Shown here: piece after piece, positions 23,595 to 31,959 of the stretch
How the letters are laid out: every line of letters begins with the position of its first letter
How positions within the stretch are numbered: position 1 is the first letter of the stretch
Source of the DNA: JACQFK01 sp964619955
GTDB lineage: Bacteria > Planctomycetota > MHYJ01 > JACPRB01
Direction of reading: 5' to 3'
NCBI GenBank assembly: GCA_964619955.1
Contig: CAZUJF010000006.1
Location: forward strand, 124,001-188,000
DNA: 64,000 bases
Made by a program: the position numbers and the translations under genes
The notes under the pieces: model-generated
Databases searched by the model: none
What the model saw: only the letters and a program-made list of their open reading frames with translations
What the model was told of the DNA's origin: nothing

Positions 23595-25607
23595 ATGAAG
23601 CCTTGGGAACTCCACCCAGCCCTGGTCCATTTCCCGATCGCCTTTTTCCTGGCGGGCATGGCCGCCGACCTTTGGGCGCTTCGAAAGACCCGGGAGAGTC
23701 TGACGCGAACGGCCGCGGGGCTTTACCTGGCCGGAGTCGTGACCTCCATCCCGGCCGTCGCGGCGGGGATTCTCGCCTGGTACACGGTTCCGCATGCCGA
23801 CGGAGTCCACGATCTCATGCTTTGGCACCCGATCGTCGCGCTCGCGTGCGTGGCGGTCTTCAGCGTCCTGGCCATCGTGAGATGGAAACAGCGGGCCTGC
23901 CGCGCACGGCCGCTTTCCTGGGTTCTCGGTTCGACCGGTACCGTGCTGCTTTTTGTGGCGGGGTATATGGGGAGCACCCTCGTTTACAAGGGCGGCGTGG
24001 GTATCGAAATGGCCGGCGGAGTTCAAAGCGGTGGCCATGGACATGGCGGCGCCAAGGAGCAAGCCGACACCAAGGGACAAGACGGCAACAAGGAACATCC
24101 CGGCGGCCACGAGCAAGCGGGCGACAAGAAGCCAGCTGACGTCAGAGGGCAGAACGTCAGCAAGGAACATGCTGGCGGCCACGAACAGGGCGGGGGTAAG
24201 AAGCCAGCGGGTGCCAAGGAGCAAGCCGACGTCAAAGGGCAGGGCAGCAGCAAGGGACATGCTGGCGGTCATGAGCAGGGTGGGGACAAGAAGCCGGCGG
24301 ACGCCAAGGAGCAAGCTGGCGGCGAGGGGAAAGACGGCAACAAGGAACATGGCGGTGGCCACGAGAAAGCGGGCGGTAAGGAGCAGGGCGGTACAAAGCA
24401 GAGTCCGGCGTCGGGACCCGCGGGTTACGCCCCGACCGTGACGCCGAACGGCACCCTTCTTCCTTGGGTCATGAAGGACGGAGTCAAGGAGTTCCACCTC
24501 ATCGCCGAGCCCGTGCTCCGCGAGTTCGCCCCGGGAATGAAGGTCAAGTGCTGGGGCTACAACGGCCAGACACCGGGACCCACGATCGAAGCTGTCGAGG
24601 GCGACCGCGTCAGGATCCTGGTCACGAACAAGCTCCCGGAGCACACCACGGTCCATTGGCATGGCGTGCTCCTCCCCAACGGCATGGACGGCGTGGGCGG
24701 TCTCAACCAGCCGCACATCAAGCCGGGAGAGACGTACGCCTACGAGTTCACCCTCCGCCAGCACGGCACGCAGATGTACCACCCCCATGCGGACGAGATG
24801 GTCCAGATGGCGGTCGGCATGATGGGGATGTTCGTCATTCATCCCAAGAAACCGGAGGGGCCGAGGATCGACCGGGACTTCAGCATCATGCTCCACGAGT
24901 GGGCAGTCCACCCCGGGACCTATCGCCCCGATCCGTCGATCATGGTGGACTTCAACCTGTTCACCTTCAACAGCAAGGTGTTTCCCGCGATCGATCCGCT
25001 CGTCATCAAGACCGGAGAACGAGTACGGATCCGGATCGGGAACCTGAGCATGGACGACCACCCCATTCACCTGCACGGGTATTCCTTCAAGGTGACGGGC
25101 ACGGACGGAGGGCCGGTCCCCGAGAGCGCCCGCTGGCCTGAAACGACCGTGCTGGTACCCACGGGAAGCACCCGGGACATCGAGTTCGTCGCGGACGCTC
25201 CCGGGGACTGGGCTTTCCACTGCCACCGATCCCACCACACGATGAACCCCATGGGCCACGGCATCCCGAACCTGATGGGGGTCAACCAGAAGGGCCTCGA
25301 AGGGAAGATCAAGGCCATGCTCCCCGGCTACATGGCCATGGGAGAAAAGGGGATGAGCGAAATGCAGGACATGGCCAAACACATGCCGGGCCCCAAGAAC
25401 ACGCTCCCCATGATGATGGGCATGGGCCCGTTCGGAAACCTCGAAATGGGGGGCATGTTCACGGTGGTCAAGGTTCGCGACGGGATCACCTCCTTGGCCG
25501 ACCCGGGCTGGTACACGCAGCCTGCAGGGACGTCGCCAAGCCTGCTCAAAGATGGAAAATCTGAGGCTCCCAAGGAAGGCCCCAAGAGCGAACACAAAAA
25601 TCACTAG
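23595..25607 (+). CDS. DUF2231 membrane domain fused to multicopper oxidase
   Basis: A 670-residue fusion. Residues 1-135 have four hydrophobic helices and the DUF2231-type opening LHPALVHFPIAFFLAG. Residues 140-280 are a His/Lys/Gly/Gln-rich repeat linker. Residues 285-600 are a multicopper oxidase: TTVHWHG, MYHPHADE, HPIHLHGY and HCHRSHHTMNPMGH give the type 1, 2 and 3 copper ligands. A Met-rich stretch (MLPGYMAMGEKGMSEMQDMAKHM) follows, as in CueO/CopA-type cuprous oxidases. The catalytic part should face the periplasm, tethered to the membrane. It lies between the cus operon and another metal lipoprotein/tolC pair. The activity (Cu(I) oxidation) is inferred from ligands and Met-rich segment. 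The fusion with DUF2231 is unusual. Confidence 0.9.
   Translation: MKPWELHPALVHFPIAFFLAGMAADLWALRKTRESLTRTAAGLYLAGVVTSIPAVAAGILAWYTVPHADGVHDLMLWHPIVALACVAVFSVLAIVRWKQRACRARPLSWVLGSTGTVLLFVAGYMGSTLVYKGGVGIEMAGGVQSGGHGHGGAKEQADTKGQDGNKEHPGGHEQAGDKKPADVRGQNVSKEHAGGHEQGGGKKPAGAKEQADVKGQGSSKGHAGGHEQGGDKKPADAKEQAGGEGKDGNKEHGGGHEKAGGKEQGGTKQSPASGPAGYAPTVTPNGTLLPWVMKDGVKEFHLIAEPVLREFAPGMKVKCWGYNGQTPGPTIEAVEGDRVRILVTNKLPEHTTVHWHGVLLPNGMDGVGGLNQPHIKPGETYAYEFTLRQHGTQMYHPHADEMVQMAVGMMGMFVIHPKKPEGPRIDRDFSIMLHEWAVHPGTYRPDPSIMVDFNLFTFNSKVFPAIDPLVIKTGERVRIRIGNLSMDDHPIHLHGYSFKVTGTDGGPVPESARWPETTVLVPTGSTRDIEFVADAPGDWAFHCHRSHHTMNPMGHGIPNLMGVNQKGLEGKIKAMLPGYMAMGEKGMSEMQDMAKHMPGPKNTLPMMMGMGPFGNLEMGGMFTVVKVRDGITSLADPGWYTQPAGTSPSLLKDGKSEAPKEGPKSEHKNH
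24013..24410 (+). repeat. tandem coding repeats, unit GGHEQxGDKKPADxKEQAD
   Basis: About five imperfect units of 24-30 codons encode GGHEQ-(A/G)GDKKPAD-(V/A)-..KGQ-x-x-(N/S)KEHA. The same unit, with similar DNA, reappears once and a half in the next gene at 25825-25945. Repeats are rich in His, Lys, Gly and Gln and should be extended and metal-binding. Confidence 0.85.
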
Positions 25608-25634
25608 ACGGAAGGATCCATAAAGGAGTTCCTC

Positions 25635-26213
25635 ATGACGCGATATGTTCTCGGACTGATCGCGGCCCTGTTGGCCGGATGCTCGGTCGAACCGGCACCC
25701 TTGATCACGATTGCGCAGGGGCACCCGGGCAACGCCGATTCGGGAGCCGTCGCCTACGTTCCTCCTGCCAACCCCTTCAAGGGAGACGTTCCGGCGGCCG
25801 TTCCGCCCGGCGGGGGCAAGGAGGCGCACGAAGGCCACGAGCAAGGTGACGGCAAGAAGCCAGCTGCCGGCAAGGAACAAGCCGACGGCAAGGCGCAGGA
25901 CGGCAACAAGGAACATGCCGGAGGCCACGAGCAGAGCCCGCAAGGCCAGGCCGGGCCCAAGAAGGACTATCCCCTCGACGTTTGTATCGTATCGGGTGAG
26001 AAACTGGGGTCGATGGGCAAGCCCGCGGTCCTCACGCACGAGGGACGCGAAGTCCGCTTCTGCTGTCCGGCTTGCATTCCCAAGTTCAAGGAGGATCCGG
26101 CCAAGTACCTGAAGAAGCTGGACGATGCGGAGAAGAACCCGAAGCCCGCCGAGAAGAAGGATGCCGACAAGGCGGCGCCCCCGAAGAAGCACGATCACGA
26201 GGGGAAGCCATGA
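25635..26213 (+). CDS. lipoprotein with HEQ/KKP repeat and YHS-like domain
   Basis: A 192-residue lipoprotein (signal MTRYVLGLIAALLAGC, Cys16). After a short spacer it contains the same GHEQGDGKKPA..KEQADGKAQDGNKEHAGGHEQ repeat as the preceding oxidase. The C-terminal half has a YHS-like domain (YPLDVCIVSGEKLGS...VRFCCPACIPKFKEDPAKYLKKL) and a Lys/His tail. Good AAAGGAG ribosome site; ATGA overlap with the following tolC. Probably a periplasmic copper carrier that interacts with or is co-regulated with the oxidase (inference). Confidence 0.82.
   Translation: MTRYVLGLIAALLAGCSVEPAPLITIAQGHPGNADSGAVAYVPPANPFKGDVPAAVPPGGGKEAHEGHEQGDGKKPAAGKEQADGKAQDGNKEHAGGHEQSPQGQAGPKKDYPLDVCIVSGEKLGSMGKPAVLTHEGREVRFCCPACIPKFKEDPAKYLKKLDDAEKNPKPAEKKDADKAAPPKKHDHEGKP
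25825..25945 (+). repeat. copy of the oxidase linker repeat
   Basis: Encodes one full and one partial unit of the GHEQ..KKPA..KEQAD..KEHAGGHEQ repeat found at 24013-24410, about 1.4 kb upstream in the same orientation. Confidence 0.8.
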
Positions 26214-27568
26214 AAACGGCCGTTCTCGTGATCACGCTCGTGGCCGGAGTCATGGGATGCGCCTCCGTCCCGGCGGAGGCCGGCTTCCCCGACGTCCAGG
26301 CGCTCGCCCAGGAGCGCGTAGGCGTCCGGCTTCACTGGATACGGGGAACGCCCGAGGATGCCGAAGTCGACAAGAAGGTTCGCGAGCTGCTCGCCGGCCC
26401 CCTCACGGTTGATGCCGCTGTTCAGGTCGCGCTTCTCAATAACCGCGGGCTCCAGGCAACCTATGAAGAACTGGGGATTGCGCAGGCAGATCTCGTTCAA
26501 GCCGGACTCCTGAAAAACCCCGTTTTAGGCGGGGCCATCCGCTTTCCGACGGGATCTTCCGGCACCACCAACTTCGAATTCGATCTGCTGGGGAGCTTCC
26601 TCGAGCTTCTGTTCCTGCCCGCGCGCAAGCAGGTGGCCGCCCTCGGGTTCGAAGAGGCGAAGCTGCGGGTCACGCACGCGGTCCTCAATCTCGCCGCCGA
26701 GACGCGGTCCGCCTACTTTGCCGCGATCGCCGCACGCCAGGTGGCGGACATGCGAAAGCTCGTGGCCCGGTCGGCCGAGGCGTCCGCGGAGTTTGCCAAG
26801 AGGGTCCACGATGCCGGGAATCTGAGTGAACTCGACGTGACGCTTGAGCGCACCTCGTACGAGCAGGCCCGCGTCGTCTGGTCGCGCGCCGAATCGACCG
26901 CCGTCGAACTGAGGGAACGGCTCACTCGGCTGATGGGCCTTTGGGGCGAGGGCGTGCATTGGAAGGCCCCCGAGCGCCTTCCCGATGTTCCCGCTGAAGA
27001 GCTGCCGCTTGAACGCGCGGAAGGTCTGGCGATCTCACGCCGGCTGGATTTCAGGGCAGCGCTCCGCGAGGTCCAGGGTATGGCGGCGGCTCTCGGACTG
27101 ACCCAACAAGAGCGATGGTTCGGCGGTGATGTGCACTTGGGCGCGGGCGCGCAGAGGGAGACGAATGGCGATTGGGCGGTCGGCCCGGCCCTCTCCGTCC
27201 AGATCCCGGTCTTCGATCAGGGACAGGCCCGGATCGCCCGGGGTGAAGCCTTCCTCCGGCAGCAAGAACACCGCCTGACGGCGCTCGCCGTAGACATCCG
27301 GTCCCAGGTGCGGAGCCTTCGCGATCGATTGATGAGGGAACGGTACCAGATCGAGCACTACCTTAAGGTCATCATCCCCCTGCGGGAACGGGCCGTCGCC
27401 CTCATGCAGGAGCGCTACAACTTCATGCTGGCGGGAACTCCCGAACTCCTTCAGGCCAAGAGCCACGAGTTTGATACCTACCACGAGTACATCGAAGTAG
27501 TCCGGGACTATTGGGTCACGCGGTCGGATTTCATCCACGCGATCGGCGGTGCGGCTACCGAGAAGTGA
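26210..27568 (+). CDS. TolC-family outer-membrane efflux lipoprotein
   Basis: A 452-residue TolC-like protein; lipoprotein signal LVITLVAGVMGC (Cys17). Helical tunnel landmarks include NNRGLQATYEELGIAQADLVQAGLLKNP, the SVQIPVFDQGQARIARGEA turn and a C-terminal RYNFMLAGTPELLQAKSHEFD. The start overlaps the lipoprotein stop by ATGA. This subgroup (NNxxLQAxYEELG) often occurs next to multicopper oxidases and copper lipoproteins rather than RND pumps, as here. No adaptor or pump gene follows, so its partner must be one of the other systems. Confidence 0.88.
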   Translation: MKTAVLVITLVAGVMGCASVPAEAGFPDVQALAQERVGVRLHWIRGTPEDAEVDKKVRELLAGPLTVDAAVQVALLNNRGLQATYEELGIAQADLVQAGLLKNPVLGGAIRFPTGSSGTTNFEFDLLGSFLELLFLPARKQVAALGFEEAKLRVTHAVLNLAAETRSAYFAAIAARQVADMRKLVARSAEASAEFAKRVHDAGNLSELDVTLERTSYEQARVVWSRAESTAVELRERLTRLMGLWGEGVHWKAPERLPDVPAEELPLERAEGLAISRRLDFRAALREVQGMAAALGLTQQERWFGGDVHLGAGAQRETNGDWAVGPALSVQIPVFDQGQARIARGEAFLRQQEHRLTALAVDIRSQVRSLRDRLMRERYQIEHYLKVIIPLRERAVALMQERYNFMLAGTPELLQAKSHEFDTYHEYIEVVRDYWVTRSDFIHAIGGAATEK

Positions 27569-27677
27569 TGCCGGAGGAAGTGTCGGGGCCGACGAGTAGG
27601 TGCACCAATTCAGCCGGGATAAGATGCACCAGTGGTTCTTCTTCCCCTCCTTGTCCTACCAGTTGAATATACTTCCG

Positions 27678-29561
27678 TCACGCCGACCGCTTCGACGCTC
27701 GTGGAAGGAGCCGCGCTGAATTCAGGATGAACGCCAGCTCCGAAGAGACATGGATGACGGCGGCAACGACCGGACCCAGGAGCCCAAAGGCGCTGAGTCC
27801 GACACCGATCCCGTCGACGACCAATGTCCCTACGAAGTTCGTCATGATGATCCGGTGACAGCGCCGCGCCACTTGGACGGCTTCGACCAAGTTCAACAGG
27901 TCGTTCCCGATCAAGGTCACAGGTGCCGATTCTCGCGCAATGTCCGTCCCTGATCCCATCGCAATCCCGACGTTCGCTTCAACCAAGGCCGGAACGTCGT
28001 TGATGCCGTCCCCGATCATGGCCACCTTCCGGCCGCCGGTCATCAGGGTCCGGACTCGTAAGAGCTTTTCTTCCGGCAGGAGTTCAGCGGCGATTTCATC
28101 GACGCCGAGCGCCTTGCCTACGGCGTCAGCAACGGCGTTCCGGTCTCCCGTGAGCAGGACAGTCCGGAGGCCCATCTCCCGGAGTCGGCGAACCGCCTCG
28201 ATTGCTTCCGGTCGAAGCACGTCCGCGATGTGGATGGTCCCAAGGCAGCGGCCCGCTCTACCCACCAGAATCTCCGAGGTCTCCCCCGTTCCGACCGTGG
28301 ATAATCCGTCAGGGATCCCTCGTTCGGCGAAATAGGCCCGATTGCCGACCAGGATCTCCTGGCCGCCGGAGGAGCAGACGATCCCTTTGCCCGGCGTGTA
28401 CTGGAAAGTCTCCGGCTCGACCACGGAAAGGGACATCCCCGCTGCCTTCTTGAGAATCGCCTTCCCCAGGGGATGCTCCGAAGGCCGCTCTGCAATGGCG
28501 GCCACCGTGAGAAGGTACTGGGCGGATATCCCTTCCACTGGGCAGAGGTCAGTCACCTCGGGATTCCCGAACGTCAGGGTTCCCGTCTTGTCGAGGACGA
28601 CGGTGTCCACCGCCCAGAGCGATTCGAGGTAAAGGCCGCCCTTCACGATCAGTCCGCGGCGGGCTGCCTGGCCGATGGCTCCAAGGATCGCGAGCGGCGT
28701 TCCCGCCGCGATACCGCAGGCGCCGGCCACGATCACCACCGAGATGGTGGACCTCATGTTCCTGGTCACCAGGTAGGTTGCGATCGCACAAGCGAGCGCG
28801 ACGTACACGAGATAGCTCGCCAGGCGATCGGCCGTCTTCTGGATCGGGGCGCGGGACTGCTCCGCCCGCTCGACCGCCTCGATGATCCTGCCGAAAGCCG
28901 TGTCGCGACCGATTCCCTCGGCCCTGACTTTCAGGGCGCCTGACTGATTGATCGAGCCCGCGTAGACCCGAGATCCAGCCACCTTCTCGGCCGGAAGCGA
29001 TTCGCCGGTGATCATGGATTGGTCCACGAACGAGTTTCCACCGACGACGGCCCCGTCCACCGGGATCCGGGCCCCCGGCTTGACGAGCACAATGTCTCCC
29101 ACCCGGAGGTCGGCTGTACCCACCTCTTGAGATTCAGACTGCCTCCGTACCACCGCCCGCTGGGGCAAGAAGTCGAGGAGCTCTTTGATCGCAAGCCGGC
29201 CACGGCCCACCGTCAGGTGCTCCAGCACCTCGGCGATGAGGACGAAAAGGACTATTAGGAGCGCCGTAAAATTCTCGCCGATCGCCAGCGCGGCCCCAAA
29301 GGCGATGGTCATAGAGAGTTCCATGGTCATCCGCCGGGCCAGAAGCGCCCCCAGGGCTTCCTTCGCGATGGGGTAGGCCCCGATCGCGGTCGCCACGATC
29401 GCTAGAAGGTCGGCCTTGGCCCAGGGGCGCCAGACTTGGAACCAAGTCGCACCTGTCGCCAGGGCGACGAAAAGAATCCGGATCAAATCATCCCAGTGGA
29501 CGTGTCCCGTCTCCTCGTGGTCCGATTCGGAAGGCTGGGGGGCAATCGCTTGGTCAGTCAT
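27678..29561 (-). CDS. P1B-type heavy-metal ATPase with unusual TM6 motif
   Basis: A 627-residue inner-membrane cation ATPase. Seen are MITGESLPAEK, the phosphorylation site DKTGTLT, SEHPLGKAI and GDGINDVPAL. There is no N-terminal HMA domain, only a short His-containing stretch (SDHEETGHVHWDD). The TM6 metal site is GACGIAAGTPLA, in place of CPC, SPC or TPC of the well-studied groups. The last helix contains HVSSELAFILNSARL. It follows a CsoR/RcnR-type repressor by 6 bp in one operon, so it is expected to be metal-inducible. Metal specificity is open; the repressor's ligand set points to Ni or Co (inference). Confidence 0.9.
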   Translation of the reverse strand: MTDQAIAPQPSESDHEETGHVHWDDLIRILFVALATGATWFQVWRPWAKADLLAIVATAIGAYPIAKEALGALLARRMTMELSMTIAFGAALAIGENFTALLIVLFVLIAEVLEHLTVGRGRLAIKELLDFLPQRAVVRRQSESQEVGTADLRVGDIVLVKPGARIPVDGAVVGGNSFVDQSMITGESLPAEKVAGSRVYAGSINQSGALKVRAEGIGRDTAFGRIIEAVERAEQSRAPIQKTADRLASYLVYVALACAIATYLVTRNMRSTISVVIVAGACGIAAGTPLAILGAIGQAARRGLIVKGGLYLESLWAVDTVVLDKTGTLTFGNPEVTDLCPVEGISAQYLLTVAAIAERPSEHPLGKAILKKAAGMSLSVVEPETFQYTPGKGIVCSSGGQEILVGNRAYFAERGIPDGLSTVGTGETSEILVGRAGRCLGTIHIADVLRPEAIEAVRRLREMGLRTVLLTGDRNAVADAVGKALGVDEIAAELLPEEKLLRVRTLMTGGRKVAMIGDGINDVPALVEANVGIAMGSGTDIARESAPVTLIGNDLLNLVEAVQVARRCHRIIMTNFVGTLVVDGIGVGLSAFGLLGPVVAAVIHVSSELAFILNSARLLPRASKRSA

Positions 29562-29567
29562 GCAACC

Positions 29568-29837
29568 TCATTTCAGGTAGCTGCGGATGAGTCCGATGAC
29601 GTCCTCCGTCGCCTGCGACCGATCGGGAGCCTTGGGGTTGGCGACGTGCATCCGGATGTGGCCTTCCAGAACCTCAGCCATGAGCCCGTCCATGGCCCCG
29701 CGGCTTCCGGCGATTAGCTGGAGGACCTTCGAGCAATCGTCATCCTCCGAAAGAGCCTTCTCTAGTGCCGCCACTTGCCCGCGAATGCGACGGACACGGA
29801 CGAGGAGCTTCTCCTTGTTCTTGGTCGTGTGAGCCAT
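29568..29837 (-). CDS. CsoR/RcnR-family metal-sensing repressor
   Basis: An 89-residue four-helix DNA-binding repressor. With start MAHTTKNK (after GGGAGG) the metal ligands of E. coli RcnR are all present at identical positions: His3, Cys35, His60 and His64. CsoR and InrS use different sets. FrmR shares Cys35 but is a formaldehyde sensor with Pro2, which is Ala here. So a Ni/Co sensor is the best reading. An upstream in-frame ATG at 29852 would displace His3 and is rejected. It is followed by the P1B ATPase and preceded by a G-tract operator. Confidence 0.87.
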   Translation of the reverse strand: MAHTTKNKEKLLVRVRRIRGQVAALEKALSEDDDCSKVLQLIAGSRGAMDGLMAEVLEGHIRMHVANPKAPDRSQATEDVIGLIRSYLK

Positions 29838-29876
29838 GCGGTTCCCTCCCATCGAACCTCCCCGCCCACCTAATGG

Positions 29877-29890
29877 TATAGGGGGGTATA
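29877..29890. promoter_or_regulatory. RcnR/CsoR-type G-tract operator
   Basis: TATAGGGGGGTATA is an inverted repeat around a G6 tract, the kind of site bound by CsoR/RcnR/InrS repressors. It lies 40 bp upstream of the repressor ATG, so autoregulation of repressor and ATPase is expected. Binding is inferred. Confidence 0.75.
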
Positions 29891-30262
29891 CTACCGACCA
29901 TCCAGAATATCAATGGCATCGCATTTCGGGTAGAGAATGTCGAGGGGTCAGGATCGAGGATCGCAGGCCGGATTCCCCCGTTCGTGCTCGTCATCCTCAA
30001 GGCGATCGCCTCCCCGCTCCTGCGGGATTGTCCCCGTTGCCGACGAACGAGTTGCCGGGGGAGCGTGGTCGCCCATGGGCGTCGGCGAAGTACCTCGTCG
30101 TGTTCCAAGACTCATCCGCACGCACACGATGCTTCTCGGAAGTAGTACTTAAGCGGGTCGCCGAAGCGGTCGCTGCATCGGATGGGTCCGGAGGTTGTTG
30201 GAGGTAGGGCGGGCGATTTAATGAATGTTCTTGCGCTCTCCAACGTACTAGGCTATAGAAAC
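29891..30262. other. intergenic region
   Basis: About 370 bp between the leftward repressor operon and the rightward czc-like operon. Apart from the G-tract operator at its left border I see no gene, clear promoter consensus or hairpin; a rightward promoter for the His-rich leader gene is expected here. Confidence 0.3.
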
Positions 30263-30625
30263 ATGGCTATGACGACCCGGCGGATGCAACTCCTGATCGC
30301 GATCCTCTTTACGAGTTCGGCTTTTGGGGCGGAGTCCGCCTTTCCTGAGGCCGAGAGCGAACATCACGAACATGCCGGCGTTACCGATGCGGCAGCGTCC
30401 ACCGACGGCCATGAGCACGGGGATGCGGATGACCATCACGAGTCTCCCGACGACGATTGCCACCACCATATAATGCACTGCTGCTGTGGGCATTCACACG
30501 TCTCCTCCCTGACCCGCTTTGTTGCGCCGACTTCCGTCGGCAGCATCTCGCGTATGGCCATTCCGCTGTTGTCCGGTCGCTCCACTCCCTCCACCACGGA
30601 CCTCCTCCACGTCCCGATCGCCTAG
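30263..30625 (+). CDS. His/Cys-rich exported leader protein (CzcI-like position)
   Basis: A 120-residue exported protein: signal peptide (MQLLIAILFTSSAFGAES), then a dense His/Asp region (SEHHEHAGV..GHEHGDADDHHESPDDDCHHHIMHCCCGHSH) and a hydrophobic C-terminus ending LLHVPIA. Composition, size and position before a czcBA operon resemble CzcI of proteobacteria. ATG 30263 or 30269 fits the signal peptide. It is compositionally different from, but positionally equal to, the Cys-rich leaders at 14263 and 39194. Metal binding through His/Cys clusters is likely; a regulatory role is inference. Confidence 0.65.
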   Translation: MAMTTRRMQLLIAILFTSSAFGAESAFPEAESEHHEHAGVTDAAASTDGHEHGDADDHHESPDDDCHHHIMHCCCGHSHVSSLTRFVAPTSVGSISRMAIPLLSGRSTPSTTDLLHVPIA

Positions 30626-30711
30626 CTCTCCACGCTAGGGGATCGTGTCGGCCGACTTGCACGGCAAGCCGCCGATTTTGACGGTTCGTTGATTCTGAGC
30701 GAGGCAATCCC

Positions 30712-31944
30712 ATGGGAAAATCCATCCTGACCCTCCTGTTGGGTCTATTGATCGGGGCGGGTACGGTGGCCGGTGTCTGGCGCCTGCGGGCAGCCCGGCC
30801 GGCACCCGCTCACGACGAACACGGCGAGGATGACGGCCACGGCCACGGGGGCGAGAAGAAGCCGCACGAAGATGAGGGGCAGGTCCGCCTGACCGATGCG
30901 GCCAGGAAGGCGGCCGGCCTCCGGAACACGCCCGTCGAGAAGAAGAAGATCGGCAGCGTGCTGACCGCCGCGGGCATCGTCCGGCCCAACGCCGACAGGG
31001 TCGCCCACATCAGCTCGAAGGTCGGAGGACGGGTCGCCGAGATTCATGTCTTCCAGGGCGCGAAAGTGAAGGCGGGGACGCCGCTTTTGACGCTCGACAG
31101 CCTTCAAGTGGGCGAGGCGGCGGTCGATCTCTTGAAAGCGCGCTCGTCCGTGGATATCTCGAAGGTCAACTTCGACCGCGAAGAGGAGCTCCTCAAGAAG
31201 AACGCCACGCGCGGCGTGGACCACGTCGAGGCGAAGAACCAGTATCTCCGGGCCCAGGCAGATGTCCGGTCGGCGCGTCAGCGGCTGCTGCTCCTGGGCT
31301 GGGCGCCCGAGCGTGTGGATAAGCTGTCTTGGGACGATACGGCGCTCATGAGCCGGATCACGATCGTCTCGCCGATCGACGGCGAGGTAATCCGAAAACA
31401 CGCCTCGGTCGGGGAGGTGATCCAGCCCGAAACGAATCTCTACACGATCGCCGACCTTTCCACGGTCTGGGTTGAACTCAGCCTCTTTCAGAAGGACATC
31501 CGCCAGGTCCATCGGGAGCAGCCCGTCGAGACGATCTGCGAGGGCCATGCGGGCAAGATCTTCCTCGGCAAGGTGACGTACGTCGGATCCTCCGTGGCGG
31601 AGGAGACGCGAACGTTCACGGTCCGGGTCGTTCTGGATAATCCCGAGGGTCATCTTAGACCCGGGATGTACGTGACCTCCCATCTCCGCGACGACGAGGA
31701 TGAGCATGCCAAGGAACGACTGCTGGTGCCGATCTCTGCGCTCACGACGCTGGACAACGCTCCGACGGTCTTCGTCTCCCGGGCGCCCGGCGTCTACGAG
31801 CGCCGGGCCGTCACTCCGGGCCAGGTCTTCGGCACGCTTCAGGAGATTCTGGCCGGGCTGAAGGAGGGCGAGGACGTGGTGACGGAGGGGACTTTCATCC
31901 TCAAGTCCGAACTCCTTCGAAGCGAGATGAGCCATGAACACTAA
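30712..31944 (+). CDS. czcB: RND efflux periplasmic adaptor (CzcB-like)
   Basis: A 410-residue adaptor. N-terminal membrane helix (4-23), a His-rich segment (HDEHGEDDGHGHGGEKKPHEDE, about 35-56) and then barrel-sandwich (SSKVGGRVAEIHVFQGAKVKAGTPLLTL), hairpin, and beta-barrel (ISRITIVSPIDGEVIRKHASVGE; LRPGMYVTSHL) domains. The His-rich insert takes the place of the HMBD of Cu adaptors and is typical of Zn/Co/Cd systems. The next gene is czcA after 15 bp. Confidence 0.9.
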   Translation: MGKSILTLLLGLLIGAGTVAGVWRLRAARPAPAHDEHGEDDGHGHGGEKKPHEDEGQVRLTDAARKAAGLRNTPVEKKKIGSVLTAAGIVRPNADRVAHISSKVGGRVAEIHVFQGAKVKAGTPLLTLDSLQVGEAAVDLLKARSSVDISKVNFDREEELLKKNATRGVDHVEAKNQYLRAQADVRSARQRLLLLGWAPERVDKLSWDDTALMSRITIVSPIDGEVIRKHASVGEVIQPETNLYTIADLSTVWVELSLFQKDIRQVHREQPVETICEGHAGKIFLGKVTYVGSSVAEETRTFTVRVVLDNPEGHLRPGMYVTSHLRDDEDEHAKERLLVPISALTTLDNAPTVFVSRAPGVYERRAVTPGQVFGTLQEILAGLKEGEDVVTEGTFILKSELLRSEMSHEH

Positions 31945-31959
31945 AGGACGGTAGAAGCC

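Noticed and set aside
24013..24410. Possible CRISPR or minisatellite array
   Set aside because: The repeats are in frame, vary in length and sequence, have no uniform spacers and encode a continuous linker.
23517..26198. 893-codon open frame on the minus strand
   Set aside because: It mirrors the multicopper oxidase and lipoprotein genes, whose ligands and signal peptides are clear; high GC makes long antisense frames common here.
27569..27677. GTGCACCA / ATGCACCA repeats after the tolC gene, as a possible IS end
   Set aside because: Only a short imperfect repeat without transposase or a second end; not enough to call an element.
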